Positions 1 to 9,292 are shown, numbered from the stretch's first letter. The stretch: DNA of 64,000 nt from Peptostreptococcus russellii (GCF_003012055.1 NZ_JYGE01000004.1:1-64000); one strand, 5' to 3'. Translations and numbers: made by a program. The notes: generated by a model not told the origin, from the letters alone.

Positions 1-608
1 ACGAAAAAGAAAAACAACTTAAAAATCAACTATTAAAAAAAGATACAGATGTAGAACCTTCTATTAATTTAACTTCACATGAATCAAATAATAATTTTTA
101 TAATTTTAAAAAAGTTCTCAAATATGAAGAAAAAAAACCGAATTTTAATATTCACAAATGTCATAAAGTAAAAATTATAGTTGCAGGTACTTCATTTAGA
201 CAAAAAGAAATTAAACGTCTTTTAAGAAACTTTGACTACTATGAAAAATATGATGGTTTATCTACACGTGATATTAAAGAGAATTATTACGAGGGAGATA
301 AAATTTATGAAATACCTTTATCAGCAATACACTACGGAAATTGTGAGCTTATACCTGAGCCAAGTAACAAATATGATAAAAATGCTATTAAAGTTATTAT
401 TGATAAAATACACGTTGGCTATATACCTTGTAAAGACTGCACCTTTATTAATGGCATATTAAATGATATTAAGGACATAGATATTGAAGTATATGGTGGT
501 AAATATAAAGAAATTTATTTTGATGAAGAAGATTATAAAGAAAAAGTTAAAATAAATGAAAAAAACTTAGGAATATTACTTTATATTTCTTATTTAGATA
601 GAGGTTAG
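1..608 (+). CDS. HIRAN-domain protein, 5'-partial
   Basis: Open from the window edge (codons begin at base 3) to TAG at 606-608, giving 201 visible residues with the start outside the window. The second half carries the HIRAN signature: a Glu-Pro-x-Asn-x-Tyr-Asp-x-Asn-Ala-Ile stretch followed by Val-Gly-Tyr-Ile-Pro. HIRAN domains bind DNA ends and occur in phage and mobile-element proteins as well as helicases; no helicase motifs are visible here. The stop codon lies inside sequence that belongs to the following integrase remnant, so the natural C-terminus has probably been lost by deletion. Arg codons include CGT, which is rare in the core genes of this window. The precise role is unknown. 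Confidence 0.6.
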   Translation, partial: EKEKQLKNQLLKKDTDVEPSINLTSHESNNNFYNFKKVLKYEEKKPNFNIHKCHKVKIIVAGTSFRQKEIKRLLRNFDYYEKYDGLSTRDIKENYYEGDKIYEIPLSAIHYGNCELIPEPSNKYDKNAIKVIIDKIHVGYIPCKDCTFINGILNDIKDIDIEVYGGKYKEIYFDEEDYKEKVKINEKNLGILLYISYLDRG

Positions 609-721
609 GACATAAAAATATAACTACTACAGCTAAAGTTTATGCACATTTATATGAAGATCGATCTATTGAAGCCGTAGATGTATTAAATGAACTTACT
701 GGACATGATAAGAATGATTAA
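602..721 (+). pseudogene. tyrosine recombinase (integrase) 3' fragment
   Basis: A frame shifted relative to the HIRAN gene encodes 39 residues beginning Arg-Leu-Gly-His-Lys-Asn-Ile-Thr-Thr-Thr and continuing Ala-Lys-Val-Tyr-Ala-His-Leu. This is the C-terminal box of phage/ICE tyrosine integrases, with the LGH motif and the nucleophilic Tyr. A TAG at 599-601 closes the frame upstream and no other integrase parts are visible, so this is the tail of a deleted integrase gene. It indicates that an integrative element once ended here. Confidence 0.75.
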
Positions 722-736
722 ATAAAAAAAGTGCTA

Positions 737-761
737 CCAACTAGGTTTTAAACCTAGTTGG
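737..761 (-). terminator. probable terminator of the NADH oxidase gene
   Basis: Perfect 12-bp inverted repeat around a single central base. On the minus strand it is followed within a few bases by a run of seven T. It lies 18 bp beyond the stop codon of the minus-strand oxidase gene. It also closes the mobile-element remnant on the other side. Confidence 0.65.
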
Positions 762-778
762 ACACTTTGAAAACACTA

Positions 779-2116
779 TTACTTGGCACTTAATGCAGCC
801 ATTGTAATGTAGTTATATGGCTGGTTAAAGTGAGGAAGGAAGAATATATCCAACAGTGCCAATCTTTCTATTGTCACCTTTTCCTGTATAGCTAATGAGA
901 ACATATGTATACCCATTGACATATCATATTCTGATGCCATCTGAGCACCTAATACTTCTCTAGTCTTCTTGTCATATACTATTCTTATCTTAACGTCTGG
1001 GTTAGTAGTTTCTATAAATCCAGGCTTTTGAGTATCTTCAAAATCAGTGTATTCAACATCTAAACCTAACTTTTCAGCCTTAGCTACTGTAATACCTGTT
1101 GATACCATCTTTAGGTCATATATATTGATACCGTTAGATCCCTGTACACCTATAGATTCTAATTCAGTTCCACCAGCATTATGAGCTGCTACAATACCAC
1201 TTCTTACAGCATTAGTTGCTAAAGCAATGTAGTTTGTATTGTCTATTGAGTTATCGTATACTGTTGCACAGTCACCAATAGCATATACATCCTTAACACT
1301 AGTTTCTTGCTTCTTGTTTACTAGATATGATCCATTTCTGAATAATTCTAACTTATCTTTACCTAAAGCATTGTTTGGTCTAAATCCTATAGAAAGGATA
1401 ACCATATCTGCTTCTATTTCCTTCTTATCTGTTACTACTGAGCTTACCTTACCATTTGTACCCTTGATTTCCTTTACAGCCTGTCCAAACTCTAAGTTTA
1501 TACCATGGTCTGCTAGATTATTCTTCATTAATTCAGTAAATGGCTTATCATAGTAAGCTGGTAGGCAAGTATCTGCTATATCTACCATAGTAACGTTTTT
1601 ATGATGTCTTTCAAATGCTTCTGCAAGCTCAACACCTATATATCCAGCACCAACAACTACAACATTCTTGATTTCAGGATGCTGAAGCTTTTCTATTACT
1701 TCTTGAGCGTTTTGGAATAACTTAACCTGCTGAACATTTTCTAAATCCTTACCTGGTATATTTGGTACTATTGGAAGTGATCCTGTACCTAATATTAATT
1801 TATCATAAGTATCTTCTATTTCTGTTCCATCCTTTAATCTAACAAATACCTTCTTATTATCAAAGTCTATATCATGAACTTCAGCTTCCATATGAACCTT
1901 AGCTCCTTGCTTTTCAAATTCTTCCTTTGAAGCATAGAAAAGACCATCTGGCTTAGATATTTGATTACCTATCCATAGAGCCATCCCACATCCTAGGAAT
2001 GATATATTACTATTCTTGTCATATACCACTACCTCATCATTTGGATAGTTTGCTAATAATGTTCTTGTTGCTGCTGTTCCACCATGATTTGCACCTATTA
2101 CTATTATTTTACTCAT
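779..2116 (-). CDS. NADH oxidase / NADH peroxidase family flavoprotein
   Basis: 445-residue FAD-dependent pyridine nucleotide-disulfide oxidoreductase of the Nox/Npr/CoA-disulfide-reductase group. It has an N-terminal dinucleotide-binding motif (GANHGG, with the family His at 11), the redox-active Cys43 in a FLGCGMALW context, a second nucleotide-binding motif ([15 protein letters not shown]) and the FAD motif ending in AIGDCA. The single Cys is typical of enzymes that cycle through a sulfenic acid to reduce O2 or H2O2 to water with NADH. In an anaerobe this is an oxygen-defence role. Water-forming oxidase versus peroxidase cannot be settled from sequence alone. The start follows a GGAGG box. 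It is monocistronic, with its own terminator and a long upstream region. Confidence 0.85.
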   Translation of the reverse strand: MSKIIVIGANHGGTAATRTLLANYPNDEVVVYDKNSNISFLGCGMALWIGNQISKPDGLFYASKEEFEKQGAKVHMEAEVHDIDFDNKKVFVRLKDGTEIEDTYDKLILGTGSLPIVPNIPGKDLENVQQVKLFQNAQEVIEKLQHPEIKNVVVVGAGYIGVELAEAFERHHKNVTMVDIADTCLPAYYDKPFTELMKNNLADHGINLEFGQAVKEIKGTNGKVSSVVTDKKEIEADMVILSIGFRPNNALGKDKLELFRNGSYLVNKKQETSVKDVYAIGDCATVYDNSIDNTNYIALATNAVRSGIVAAHNAGGTELESIGVQGSNGINIYDLKMVSTGITVAKAEKLGLDVEYTDFEDTQKPGFIETTNPDVKIRIVYDKKTREVLGAQMASEYDMSMGIHMFSLAIQEKVTIERLALLDIFFLPHFNQPYNYITMAALSAK

Positions 2117-2190
2117 TATTCTTCCTCCAGTTAAATATAAATTTATTAATTGTTTGTTAATTATTTTTTGTGTAATATTAAGAAAAGACC

Positions 2191-2250
2191 ATTTTTTTAT
2201 TACGTCTTATTTAATATTACCTTTTTTTATTACGTCTTATTTAATATTAC
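2191..2250. repeat. two-copy 30-bp tandem repeat upstream of the oxidase gene
   Basis: Two adjacent 30-bp units agree at 29 of 30 positions; only the first base differs (A in the first, C in the second). Both contain TTATTACGTCTTATTTAAT. They lie 75-134 bp upstream of the oxidase start, within reach of its promoter. They could be a doubled operator or a simple recent duplication. Confidence 0.8.
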
Positions 2251-2570
2251 CTTATAGTTTAATATTTACCCAAGAAATTGTTTTCTTAACATTTTTTTAA
2301 TATTTTTTTAACATTTTTTTATTATTATTTTTATGCTCATTTAAGTCTAAGCTTAAATGATTGATATTCCAAGCATTTGAAAGCTTTATATCTTCTGAAA
2401 TCTTTTTATTATTTTTCAAACTTTTTTTTGATTATTTCAATTAAAAAGCATTTATTAATATATTTTTTACTAGTTTTTAGATTAGATAATTATTTATCTT
2501 ACTATTTTTTTGAAGTAAAAGTATAGAATTTAATCCTTATAAATTATTTGTTTTCAAATATAAAAACAAA

Positions 2571-2598
2571 CCCCCCAACAGTTTAAACTGTTGGGGGG
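2571..2598 (-). terminator. glycine reductase operon terminator
   Basis: Perfect 14+14 palindrome with six C/G pairs at the base. On the minus strand it is followed by a T-rich tract (GTTTGTTTTTATA). It stands 50 bp after the grdD stop and is the strongest hairpin in this part of the window. Confidence 0.9.
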
Positions 2599-2647
2599 CT
2601 CATTGGTTGTTTTTCAATTTATTTAAAAGGCATTTCTAAAAGCATTT

Positions 2648-3790
2648 TTATTTTACAAAATCATTCTTTCTTAATACATCTATTGATTTATCAACATTTG
2701 CAACAGATACCATTACAACAGGACCAGTACATCCCATTCCACTCTCTGCATATATTGATTCTTTCCATAGTGACTTTACAGCATCTTCAAGATCTAGTAT
2801 ATCTACTCCTGTGATAGCTTCAGTAACAACTTCCTTTTCTGGAGCTTTTACTTCTTCAACAGCTTCCTTTGGTGCTTTCTTAGCCTTTAATTCTTCTATT
2901 TCTTTGTCTAGACCACACTTAATAGCCTTTTTGTATTCATCTCTAGCAACTACATTTACTTCACCCTTTACTATATCATATGCATACTTTAGGGCATTAG
3001 CAACTACTGGAGAACCACTTGCTCTTGATAAGATAAGAACTCTTCTATCATAGTCTTCACCTATTCCTGGTCCATATCCGTATCCTTGAGCTTCAAAATC
3101 TCCACCAGTATTAAATGAAGAGAATACCTTCATAAGTAAGTTACCAGTAAGAGTATCTGTTACCATTACATCTGGAACTCCTATTAATAGATCATTACCT
3201 CTCATAACAGCACCGCCATCAGCTCTCATAGATTCAGCAAAATCAAAGTCATATCCATTTTCCTTTAAATTTATAAGAATCTTTTCAACCTGTCTGGCAC
3301 CGTCAAGATTTAATATACCTACTGTAGGTTTTTTCTTTCCACAAGCTTTTGCAGTCGCTATACCATAAATTGCATTTCTTGTCATAGCTTCTACTCTATC
3401 AGTTGCAGATGTACCAGTAGTTGTTGCCAAAAACATCTCGCGACCTCTTCCTGGAGCTACTACTCTACCTACTGTTGATACACCTATTGGGAAATTATAA
3501 TGCATAGTAACACAAGCATCTATTTCTTTTGCATCTAATAATTCTTCCATTTTTTTATACATTTCATCTTCAGTTTCAACTTCATAAGACTTAAAGTCCT
3601 CGTCTCCCTTACCGATTAGAACTATTTCAAACATACCATTACTGGCAAGTCTAGCACCTTGAATTAAGTTTTCACTTCCATGCTCACTTCCAAGTGTAGT
3701 TAAACCTACCTTAATTTTCTTTCCAAAGTTGCCAGATTCTATAGCATCAGCAACTTCTAACAATGCATCAGATATTAATTTGTTAGACAT
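2648..3790 (-). CDS. grdD: glycine reductase component C, alpha subunit
   Basis: 380 residues with the PlsX-like phosphate acetyltransferase fold of GrdD. With GrdC it takes the carboxymethyl selenoether from component A, forms an acetyl thioester and releases acetyl phosphate by phosphorolysis. The C-terminal SGMGCTGPVVM motif carries Cys354, equivalent to the family's acetyl-carrying Cys. A charged Lys/Glu/Ala-rich linker at about residues 300-325 joins the body to this tail. The start has a GGGGGTG box. It follows grdC by 11 bp and is the last gene of the operon. Confidence 0.95.
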   Translation of the reverse strand: MSNKLISDALLEVADAIESGNFGKKIKVGLTTLGSEHGSENLIQGARLASNGMFEIVLIGKGDEDFKSYEVETEDEMYKKMEELLDAKEIDACVTMHYNFPIGVSTVGRVVAPGRGREMFLATTTGTSATDRVEAMTRNAIYGIATAKACGKKKPTVGILNLDGARQVEKILINLKENGYDFDFAESMRADGGAVMRGNDLLIGVPDVMVTDTLTGNLLMKVFSSFNTGGDFEAQGYGYGPGIGEDYDRRVLILSRASGSPVVANALKYAYDIVKGEVNVVARDEYKKAIKCGLDKEIEELKAKKAPKEAVEEVKAPEKEVVTEAITGVDILDLEDAVKSLWKESIYAESGMGCTGPVVMVSVANVDKSIDVLRKNDFVK

Positions 3791-3801
3791 ATCTACACCC
3801 C

Positions 3802-5334
3802 CTATTCTTCTATCATATCTAGGGCAATATTTCTCATTGATTCTGCAATTATCTTTCTTATTTCATCCTTAGATATTGAAGATGTTTCTTCTTCTACGCC
3901 TGGGTTTCTTTCAACTACAAAAGATATACCGTCAAATAAGTTTGTCATTCTTCCTAAGAATAAACTACCCTTACCAACTATCATAGCTCTATTTCTATCA
4001 CCTGTAGTTAAGTCGTCCATCATAAATCCTACATAAGGAACCCCTGAAGGTATATGTCCCTGAGTTGGAGCCCAACCTGGTAGACCATGTTCAGCTATAA
4101 AGCTCTTTAACTGTTTCTTTTCTATTTCGCCTCTAGTAGCTGCTAGAGCCCCTATCATTTTATAGTTTGCCTCTGGAACGTTACCTGCACCAGCTGGCTT
4201 TGTGATGTCTGGGTTTTGCATTTCTACTGAGTATACATCTATATCAGGAATCTTTAGACCCGCTTTATCTAATCCTTGAGTAATAAGAGATGTCATAACA
4301 GCCTGAGGAGCTGATCCAGTACCTACTGTATGCTTACCAACTAAGTCAGTTCTAATAATTGGATGAACACCATCGTTTTCTGAAACTAATACAGCAAATC
4401 CTCCTATAACATCTTCTAATACTGGAAGACCCTTCTTAAGATGATCTTTTGCATTCATTCCAAGCTTTGCAGATGCACCACCAGCAACTACCATAACATT
4501 CTTATGAACTCCTGATTTTACTAGAGCTGCTGCATTTATTAATGCATGAGCTGGAGCAGCACAAAATCCTCTTGTGTCTGATCCACTTGCATTAGTTAGA
4601 CCAACCATTTCAGCTATAGCCTTGGCAAAGTTTCCTCCACCTCTTTGATTCATATCTCCACAAGCCTCTTCAGAGCATTCTATTACATAGTCTATTTCTT
4701 CTCTATGAACGCCTGAACTTCTAAGTAATTCTAAAGCAGATACAACACCAGATGCCTTAACAACCAAGTTTTCAAGCATAGTATGGGCACTTAAATTTAC
4801 ATCTACATCATGAGCTCTTTTTACATAACCTACTAACTTATGTTCAAAGTATAATCCTTCTGCTACGTGGTTATCCAAAAGTTCCTGTGCATCAGATATA
4901 TCTTCACCCTTTAAATGGTTAAAGAAGCCTTCTAATTCTTTGTAGTTTTCTTCCATTACTGGTCTAATTCCATTTACAAATTCTTCTGATAATTTTACAA
5001 GCTCAAATGCATCACAAATCTGCATTAAAGCTAGAAATTCATCTTCTGGAACTATTTGGCCGAATTTACCATGTCTTTCACCTTCGTGCTCTATATTACA
5101 CCAAGGAAGCTTCTTGTCAGATAAGAACTCTGGTCTTACATTTCCTATATACACTTGGTTTGGAAGATAGTTTACTACCTCTTCATAACTTCTTATCTTG
5201 CTATCAATTTCTTTTAAAAACTCAGAATCTGGGTTAATTTCCTGTTCAACAGTACAAGTAGTACCGTTTTTGATTATCATGTCAGGAGTATGTACTAAAA
5301 CATATCCTGCTCCTCTGAATACTGGGAATGACAT
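3802..5334 (-). CDS. grdC: glycine reductase component C, beta subunit
   Basis: 510 residues with a thiolase/FabH-like fold. Recognisable parts are the MSFPVFRGAGYVLVHTPDMI start, ECSEEACGDMNQRGGGNF, a GFCAAPAHALINAAALV stretch around the acyl-binding Cys, and VVAGGASAKLGM. It works with GrdD to make acetyl phosphate. An upstream in-frame Met would add 24 residues, but a GGAGG box sits 8 bp before the Met used here, and the family starts at this residue. It is separated from grdB by 97 bp that hold a hairpin. Confidence 0.95.
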   Translation of the reverse strand: MSFPVFRGAGYVLVHTPDMIIKNGTTCTVEQEINPDSEFLKEIDSKIRSYEEVVNYLPNQVYIGNVRPEFLSDKKLPWCNIEHEGERHGKFGQIVPEDEFLALMQICDAFELVKLSEEFVNGIRPVMEENYKELEGFFNHLKGEDISDAQELLDNHVAEGLYFEHKLVGYVKRAHDVDVNLSAHTMLENLVVKASGVVSALELLRSSGVHREEIDYVIECSEEACGDMNQRGGGNFAKAIAEMVGLTNASGSDTRGFCAAPAHALINAAALVKSGVHKNVMVVAGGASAKLGMNAKDHLKKGLPVLEDVIGGFAVLVSENDGVHPIIRTDLVGKHTVGTGSAPQAVMTSLITQGLDKAGLKIPDIDVYSVEMQNPDITKPAGAGNVPEANYKMIGALAATRGEIEKKQLKSFIAEHGLPGWAPTQGHIPSGVPYVGFMMDDLTTGDRNRAMIVGKGSLFLGRMTNLFDGISFVVERNPGVEEETSSISKDEIRKIIAESMRNIALDMIEE

Positions 5335-5373
5335 AATGTTACCTCCAAATTTAATAATATATTCATATATTAA

Positions 5374-5408
5374 TATTGGTACACCTAGAAAAGCTAAGTG
5401 TACCAATA
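5374..5408 (-). promoter_or_regulatory. grdB-grdC intercistronic hairpin
   Basis: Perfect 11-bp inverted repeat (TATTGGTACAC and its complement) with a 13-base spacer. It lies between the grdB stop and the grdC ribosome binding site. There is no T-run after it in the direction of transcription, so an RNA-stability or processing element is more likely than a terminator. Confidence 0.5.
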
Positions 5409-5431
5409 CTATTAACAGCTATAATCTTTTA

Positions 5432-6742
5432 TTAATCTTCAAAAACAGTCTGTCCATCAACTTCTGTAGTCAATGCTTCAAGTGCTTTTTCAACTAATTT
5501 TCTTCTTAGAGCCTTTTCTTCTTCATGTTCTAAAGCAGGATTTCCAAGAGGATGAGGTATAGCTATTGTTGGAACTATTCTATTAGCACCAACTGTTAGT
5601 GAAATAGGAACAACTGTACACATATGTACTACAGGTAGTCCAGCTCTTTCTATTTCCTTTACCATCGTTGCACCGCAACGAGTACAAGTACCTCACGTAG
5701 AAGTTAATATAACTGCATCCACACCATCAGCTATTAACTTCTGTGCATATTCTGCTGCAAATGCCTTAGAAGATGCAACTGCAGTACCATTACCAACAGT
5801 TGTGTAGAACTTGTTGTATAACTTTCCTATTACGCCTTCTTTTTCAAGGTCTCTTAATACGTCCACAGGAAGAACTCTATCAGAGTCTTCATTTGCATAA
5901 GATGGGTCATATCCACCATGTGCAGTTTCCCAACCTTCTTCAGTTAAGTCTTCTACACCTGTAATATCATATTCACCATACTTAGTAGCATTTGATGATT
6001 CTATTCTATCAGGGTTACCCTTTGGAACTATACCACCTGATGTGCAAAGTGCTATTGTACACTTAGAAAGATCTTTAACCGCTGGGTTTGGATCTACTCT
6101 ATCGAAACTTGGCATTGGATATTCTGTTTTGAATTCTTCGCCATTTATTTTCTTTATTAGCATATCAACGGCTCTCTTAGATCCTCTATCTTCAGCAAAG
6201 TAGTTTACTCTTACACCCTTTTCGATGTATCCATCTTCTTCTGGAGAACCTATTTCTTCGCCCTTAGCAAGCTTTGCACCTAATTTTGCAATCTTTGGTA
6301 GAGCCTTTCTCATACCTGCTGCAGAATTTGAAGTTTCTACTATGTATATCTCTTTCTTATACATGTCTGCACCAGGATTTTCTATATACATACCTGTTAA
6401 GCAAGGTATGTTTAATTCATTCTTTACAACACTAGTGATAGTACCACAAGCAACTCCGTATCTACCTGCATTAAATGCTGGTCCAGCTATAAATAACTGT
6501 GGATCAAATCCCTTGATCATCTCTAATACTTCTTCACTTGCTTCATCTATATTTTCATTGAAGTAGCTATCTCCACAAACAACTGAAGCTACTATTTCAA
6601 AATCTTCGCCCAATTTTTTCTGTAATTGATTACTTACTGGAGGAAGTTCTTCCATAACCTTTGGTTCAACATCTGCCTTTTCTTCTCCACCTATTCCTGC
6701 AAAGAATTGGTTGATATAATGAACTACTCTAATCTTTGACAT
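5432..6742 (-). CDS. grdB: glycine reductase component B, gamma subunit (selenoprotein)
   Basis: 436 residues including selenocysteine at position 350, encoded by TGA at 5693-5695. Reading through gives Thr-Ser-Thr-Sec-Gly-Thr-Cys-Thr-Arg-Cys-Gly, the conserved GrdB active site with a CxxC after the Sec. GrdB binds glycine as a Schiff base on GrdE and passes it to GrdA as a Se-carboxymethyl group. The start used (MSKIRVVHYINQFFAG) matches the family. A Met five codons upstream contains the GGGAGGT box and is rejected. Without decoding the UGA, the gene looks like two ORFs. A short hairpin that fits a bacterial SECIS follows the UGA. Confidence 0.96.
5666..5680 (-). promoter_or_regulatory. bacterial SECIS hairpin in grdB
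   Basis: On the minus strand, 12 bases after the UGA, the sequence CGTTGC-GGT-GCAACG forms a perfect 6-bp stem with a GGU loop. Bacterial SECIS elements sit about this far from the UGA and expose a GGU-type loop to SelB. Identification rests on position, stem and loop; SelB recognition in this organism is inferred. Confidence 0.7.
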
Positions 6743-6765
6743 TATTTTACCTCCCATTTAGAATT

Positions 6766-7242
6766 CTATAAATACTTGCAGAATTCGTCTCTAATTTCTG
6801 ACATTTCTTCAGCTATTTCATCGCAATCTAGAACCATTTCCATCATGCCTATTTGTTCTTCATAAACATCTTCATTGAATTGTTCCTTCATAGCGTCTTC
6901 TACAACGTGGAATACGCTTAATCCTAGCTCAACACCTGCTAGTGGTCCAGCAAAAGTTGGATCTCCTGCTGTTACTGTTTCAGCTGCAAGACCTGCAGCT
7001 TCGGCTTCAGCGGCACCTAGTAAAACCACAACATTTTCGTTACCGAATTTTTCGGCAGCGTCTTTTACTCTGTTCTGATTTTCTAAGTCCATAGCCCCAG
7101 CAGCTGTTCAGACGAAGCATTCTGTAGATGAAAATACTACTTCTGCGCCGTCAACAGTTTTAACACATTCTTCGATAGCAGGACCTGGTATACCGTCTCT
7201 GTCACCGATTATTATAACTTTTTTATTCTGTAAAGTTGTCAT
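6766..7242 (-). CDS. grdA: glycine reductase component A (selenoprotein)
   Basis: 158 residues with selenocysteine at position 45 encoded by TGA (7108-7110), in the diagnostic Cys-Phe-Val-Sec-Thr-Ala-Ala-Gly-Ala-Met motif. GrdA is the small acidic selenoprotein that carries the carboxymethyl group from component B to component C and is re-reduced by thioredoxin. The reading frame starts at 7242 with AAAGGAG upstream. Only the part after the UGA appears as a plain ORF. Length matches the family exactly. No SECIS hairpin as clear as that of grdB is visible after this UGA. Confidence 0.96.
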
Positions 7243-7391
7243 AACGATTACTCCTTTGTAATTTAATTTATTTTTTTATTTTTTATGGATAATATATCCA
7301 TATCTTAATTTTTTGCTTTACTTAAATGGTATAAATTCTTCTTACTATATGTAAGAATGAATTATTGAGATTAATTAATATGTCATCTAAA

Positions 7392-8678
7392 TTAGAATGT
7401 CTTTGCAGATAGATAACCAAATCCTGTTTCATTAGTTGCTCCAGTTATAGTCTGAATTTCACACTCAATAGAACCATCTTCTCTTAATGAATGTTCATTA
7501 CCACCAGCAATGATGTTTACATATTCTACATGTCCTATTACTCTATCCATCTTAGGTAATACTACATATTCATTAGCATTTCCGCCTGTAACAACTGCAT
7601 CTGCCTTAGCGTCTGCATCTGCTAGTGACTGAGAAGCACCATCTCTACCTGCGTATTCATCTGTTACTATAACAGTTTTTATTCCTTGGTTTTCTATCTT
7701 CTTGCAGTTCATTATTAAGTCAGTATCTGGATTACCAAATCCTTCCTGAGATACAATAGCTGCATCTAATCCTAAGAACTTACAAAGCTTTGAAGACCAG
7801 TTAGAAGATCTTTCTTTATCAGCCAAATAAACATTTTCATTAGTTATTATTACACCCATGAAGTTTATTGACTTACCATGTTGAGCATATAACTCTTCTA
7901 TTACACCATTATTTAAATGTACATATGAAGGGTTCTTATCACAAGCAGAAACACAGTTTCCTGATACTATTGCACCGTCCATTATTTCTGTTGGGTATAA
8001 AATAGTAGGAACTATCTGCTTAGCGTCTACACCATATACATAAGTATCATGTAGAAGTCCCTGAGTCTGTAACATATAAACATATCCAACCTTTGGAAGT
8101 TCTGGATATTGAGCGATTTGCTCTAATAATGGCTTAGTTTCATAAGTATTTACTTCTTCAGCCTCTAAGTCTCTTGCTAATTCTCCAAGATATTGAGCAG
8201 CCTTAAATCCTAAGAATCTAACAGCCTTTTCATGTTCATGTTGCTTAACACCCTCAGCAGGTTCAGCTATTACCACTAGGTTTACTGTCTTAGAAAATGG
8301 AGTATACTTAGCTCCTAGTCCAGTCATATCTATAATACCTTCCTGGAAACCAACTATCTTACCAGTTGTTACAACTGCCATTCCCTTAAGTACGTGAGTT
8401 CTACCTTCACCAACAGTTTCTACCTTTGAAAGTATTCCTGGGAATATTCCACCCTTACCTTCAACCTTTACTCTTGGCTCGATTACATCCTTAACTGGTG
8501 TTATTCTTACACTTTCACCAGGTCTAGCGATATCTAGATCAACAGATGCAAGATGTTCATCATCCCATATTGCGTTGATCAATTCTTCCTTGTTTACAAA
8601 TAAAACACCTTTTTCTATCTTCGTAACATCTGAAAACTGGATGTCTTTAATGAAGATTTTGCCTATTTCAAGACGCAT
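7392..8678 (-). CDS. grdE: glycine reductase component B, alpha/beta proprotein
   Basis: 428 residues. GrdE is a proprotein cleaved at an internal Cys, which becomes the pyruvoyl group that binds glycine. Here that residue is Cys242 in SGNCVSACDKN, the expected position. The canonical start (MRLEIGKIFIKDI) follows an AGGAGGT box. It sits between trxA (188 bp) and grdA (149 bp). Both gaps carry small hairpins. Substrate could in principle be another amine (betaine or sarcosine) in related complexes, but the linkage to grdA/B/C/D and a glycine riboswitch supports glycine. Confidence 0.95.
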   Translation of the reverse strand: MRLEIGKIFIKDIQFSDVTKIEKGVLFVNKEELINAIWDDEHLASVDLDIARPGESVRITPVKDVIEPRVKVEGKGGIFPGILSKVETVGEGRTHVLKGMAVVTTGKIVGFQEGIIDMTGLGAKYTPFSKTVNLVVIAEPAEGVKQHEHEKAVRFLGFKAAQYLGELARDLEAEEVNTYETKPLLEQIAQYPELPKVGYVYMLQTQGLLHDTYVYGVDAKQIVPTILYPTEIMDGAIVSGNCVSACDKNPSYVHLNNGVIEELYAQHGKSINFMGVIITNENVYLADKERSSNWSSKLCKFLGLDAAIVSQEGFGNPDTDLIMNCKKIENQGIKTVIVTDEYAGRDGASQSLADADAKADAVVTGGNANEYVVLPKMDRVIGHVEYVNIIAGGNEHSLREDGSIECEIQTITGATNETGFGYLSAKTF

Positions 8679-8757
8679 AGGTTACCTCCTATAAAAAATA
8701 ATTTAATATAATAAACTTGATTAATATAAAATAAACAATTTATCTACTATTATTCTT

Positions 8758-8798
8758 GACTCAGCTCAAGGATTGATATCCAATCCTTGTCTGATGTC
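8758..8798 (-). promoter_or_regulatory. trxA-grdE intercistronic hairpin
   Basis: A 9-bp perfect stem (CAAGGATTG/CAATCCTTG, 5-base loop at 8776-8780) is extended outward by GAC-TCAG pairing with CTGA-TGTC. There is no T-tract on the transcribed side. It is a likely RNA stability or processing structure separating the thioredoxin genes from the highly expressed grd genes. Confidence 0.5.
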
Positions 8799-8866
8799 AA
8801 TTATTTAATAATCATTAAATAAGCAGATGCAATACCTATTTAACTAAGTGGATAAACTATTTAATT

Positions 8867-9184
8867 TTAGTAAAACTTCTTTATCATGGCTTCAATGTTT
8901 GCTATATTAGCATCATCTTTTGTTATTTCTTCAACCTTTTCGCCATCTTTATATATAGTCATTGTAGGTAGTCCAAGTACCTTCTGCTTGATTGCAAGTC
9001 TTCTAGCCTTTGTTATATCCATTGAACAGAATTTAATCTTATCACCATACTGTTCAGCTAATTTATGCACATCTGGCATTAATGCTTTGCAAGGTTCACA
9101 ACCCTCGCTCCAGAAGTCAACGAATATATATCCTTCGCCCTGTAATACTTCTTCTTCAAAGTTTGCCTTTGTTAATTCGATCAT
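8867..9184 (-). CDS. trxA: thioredoxin of the glycine reductase system
   Basis: 105 residues, thioredoxin fold, with the redox motif Gly-Cys29-Glu-Pro-Cys32 instead of the usual WCGPC. A GCxPC motif is characteristic of thioredoxins linked to glycine reductase in clostridia. It passes electrons from thioredoxin reductase to the selenoprotein GrdA after each turnover. The cis-proline region (GLPTMTIYKDG) is present. The start follows AGGAGGTT. It lies between trxB and grdE. Confidence 0.92.
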   Translation of the reverse strand: MIELTKANFEEEVLQGEGYIFVDFWSEGCEPCKALMPDVHKLAEQYGDKIKFCSMDITKARRLAIKQKVLGLPTMTIYKDGEKVEEITKDDANIANIEAMIKKFY

Positions 9185-9292
9185 TTCAACAACCTCCTAT
9201 TTTTATTTTAATTTATGTAAAGTTCCTTCAAATTGATGGAATCTTTCACTCTGATTATTTTTCTTACAATAATTGACCTTTTCCAAATTCAA

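Larger units (their letters stand above)
2117..2647. other. 531-bp AT-rich intergenic region with tandem repeat
   Basis: Lies between the oxidase start and the end of the glycine reductase operon. It holds a two-copy 30-bp tandem repeat (2191-2250), the grd operon terminator (2571-2598), and a weak Rex-like palindrome at 2278-2291 (TTGTTTTCTTAACA) plus a TTGTTAA half-site at 2154-2160. The Rex-like sites are suggestive only. No coding sequence is evident. Confidence 0.5.

Noticed and set aside
2278-2291. Rex operator upstream of the oxidase
   Set aside because: Only part of the consensus is present and it lies over 160 bp from the start; kept only as a remark in the gap entry.
5432-7242. grdA and grdB as nonsense-broken pseudogenes
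   Set aside because: The UGA codons lie exactly at the conserved selenocysteine sites, flanking motifs are intact, and tRNA-Sec is present in the window.
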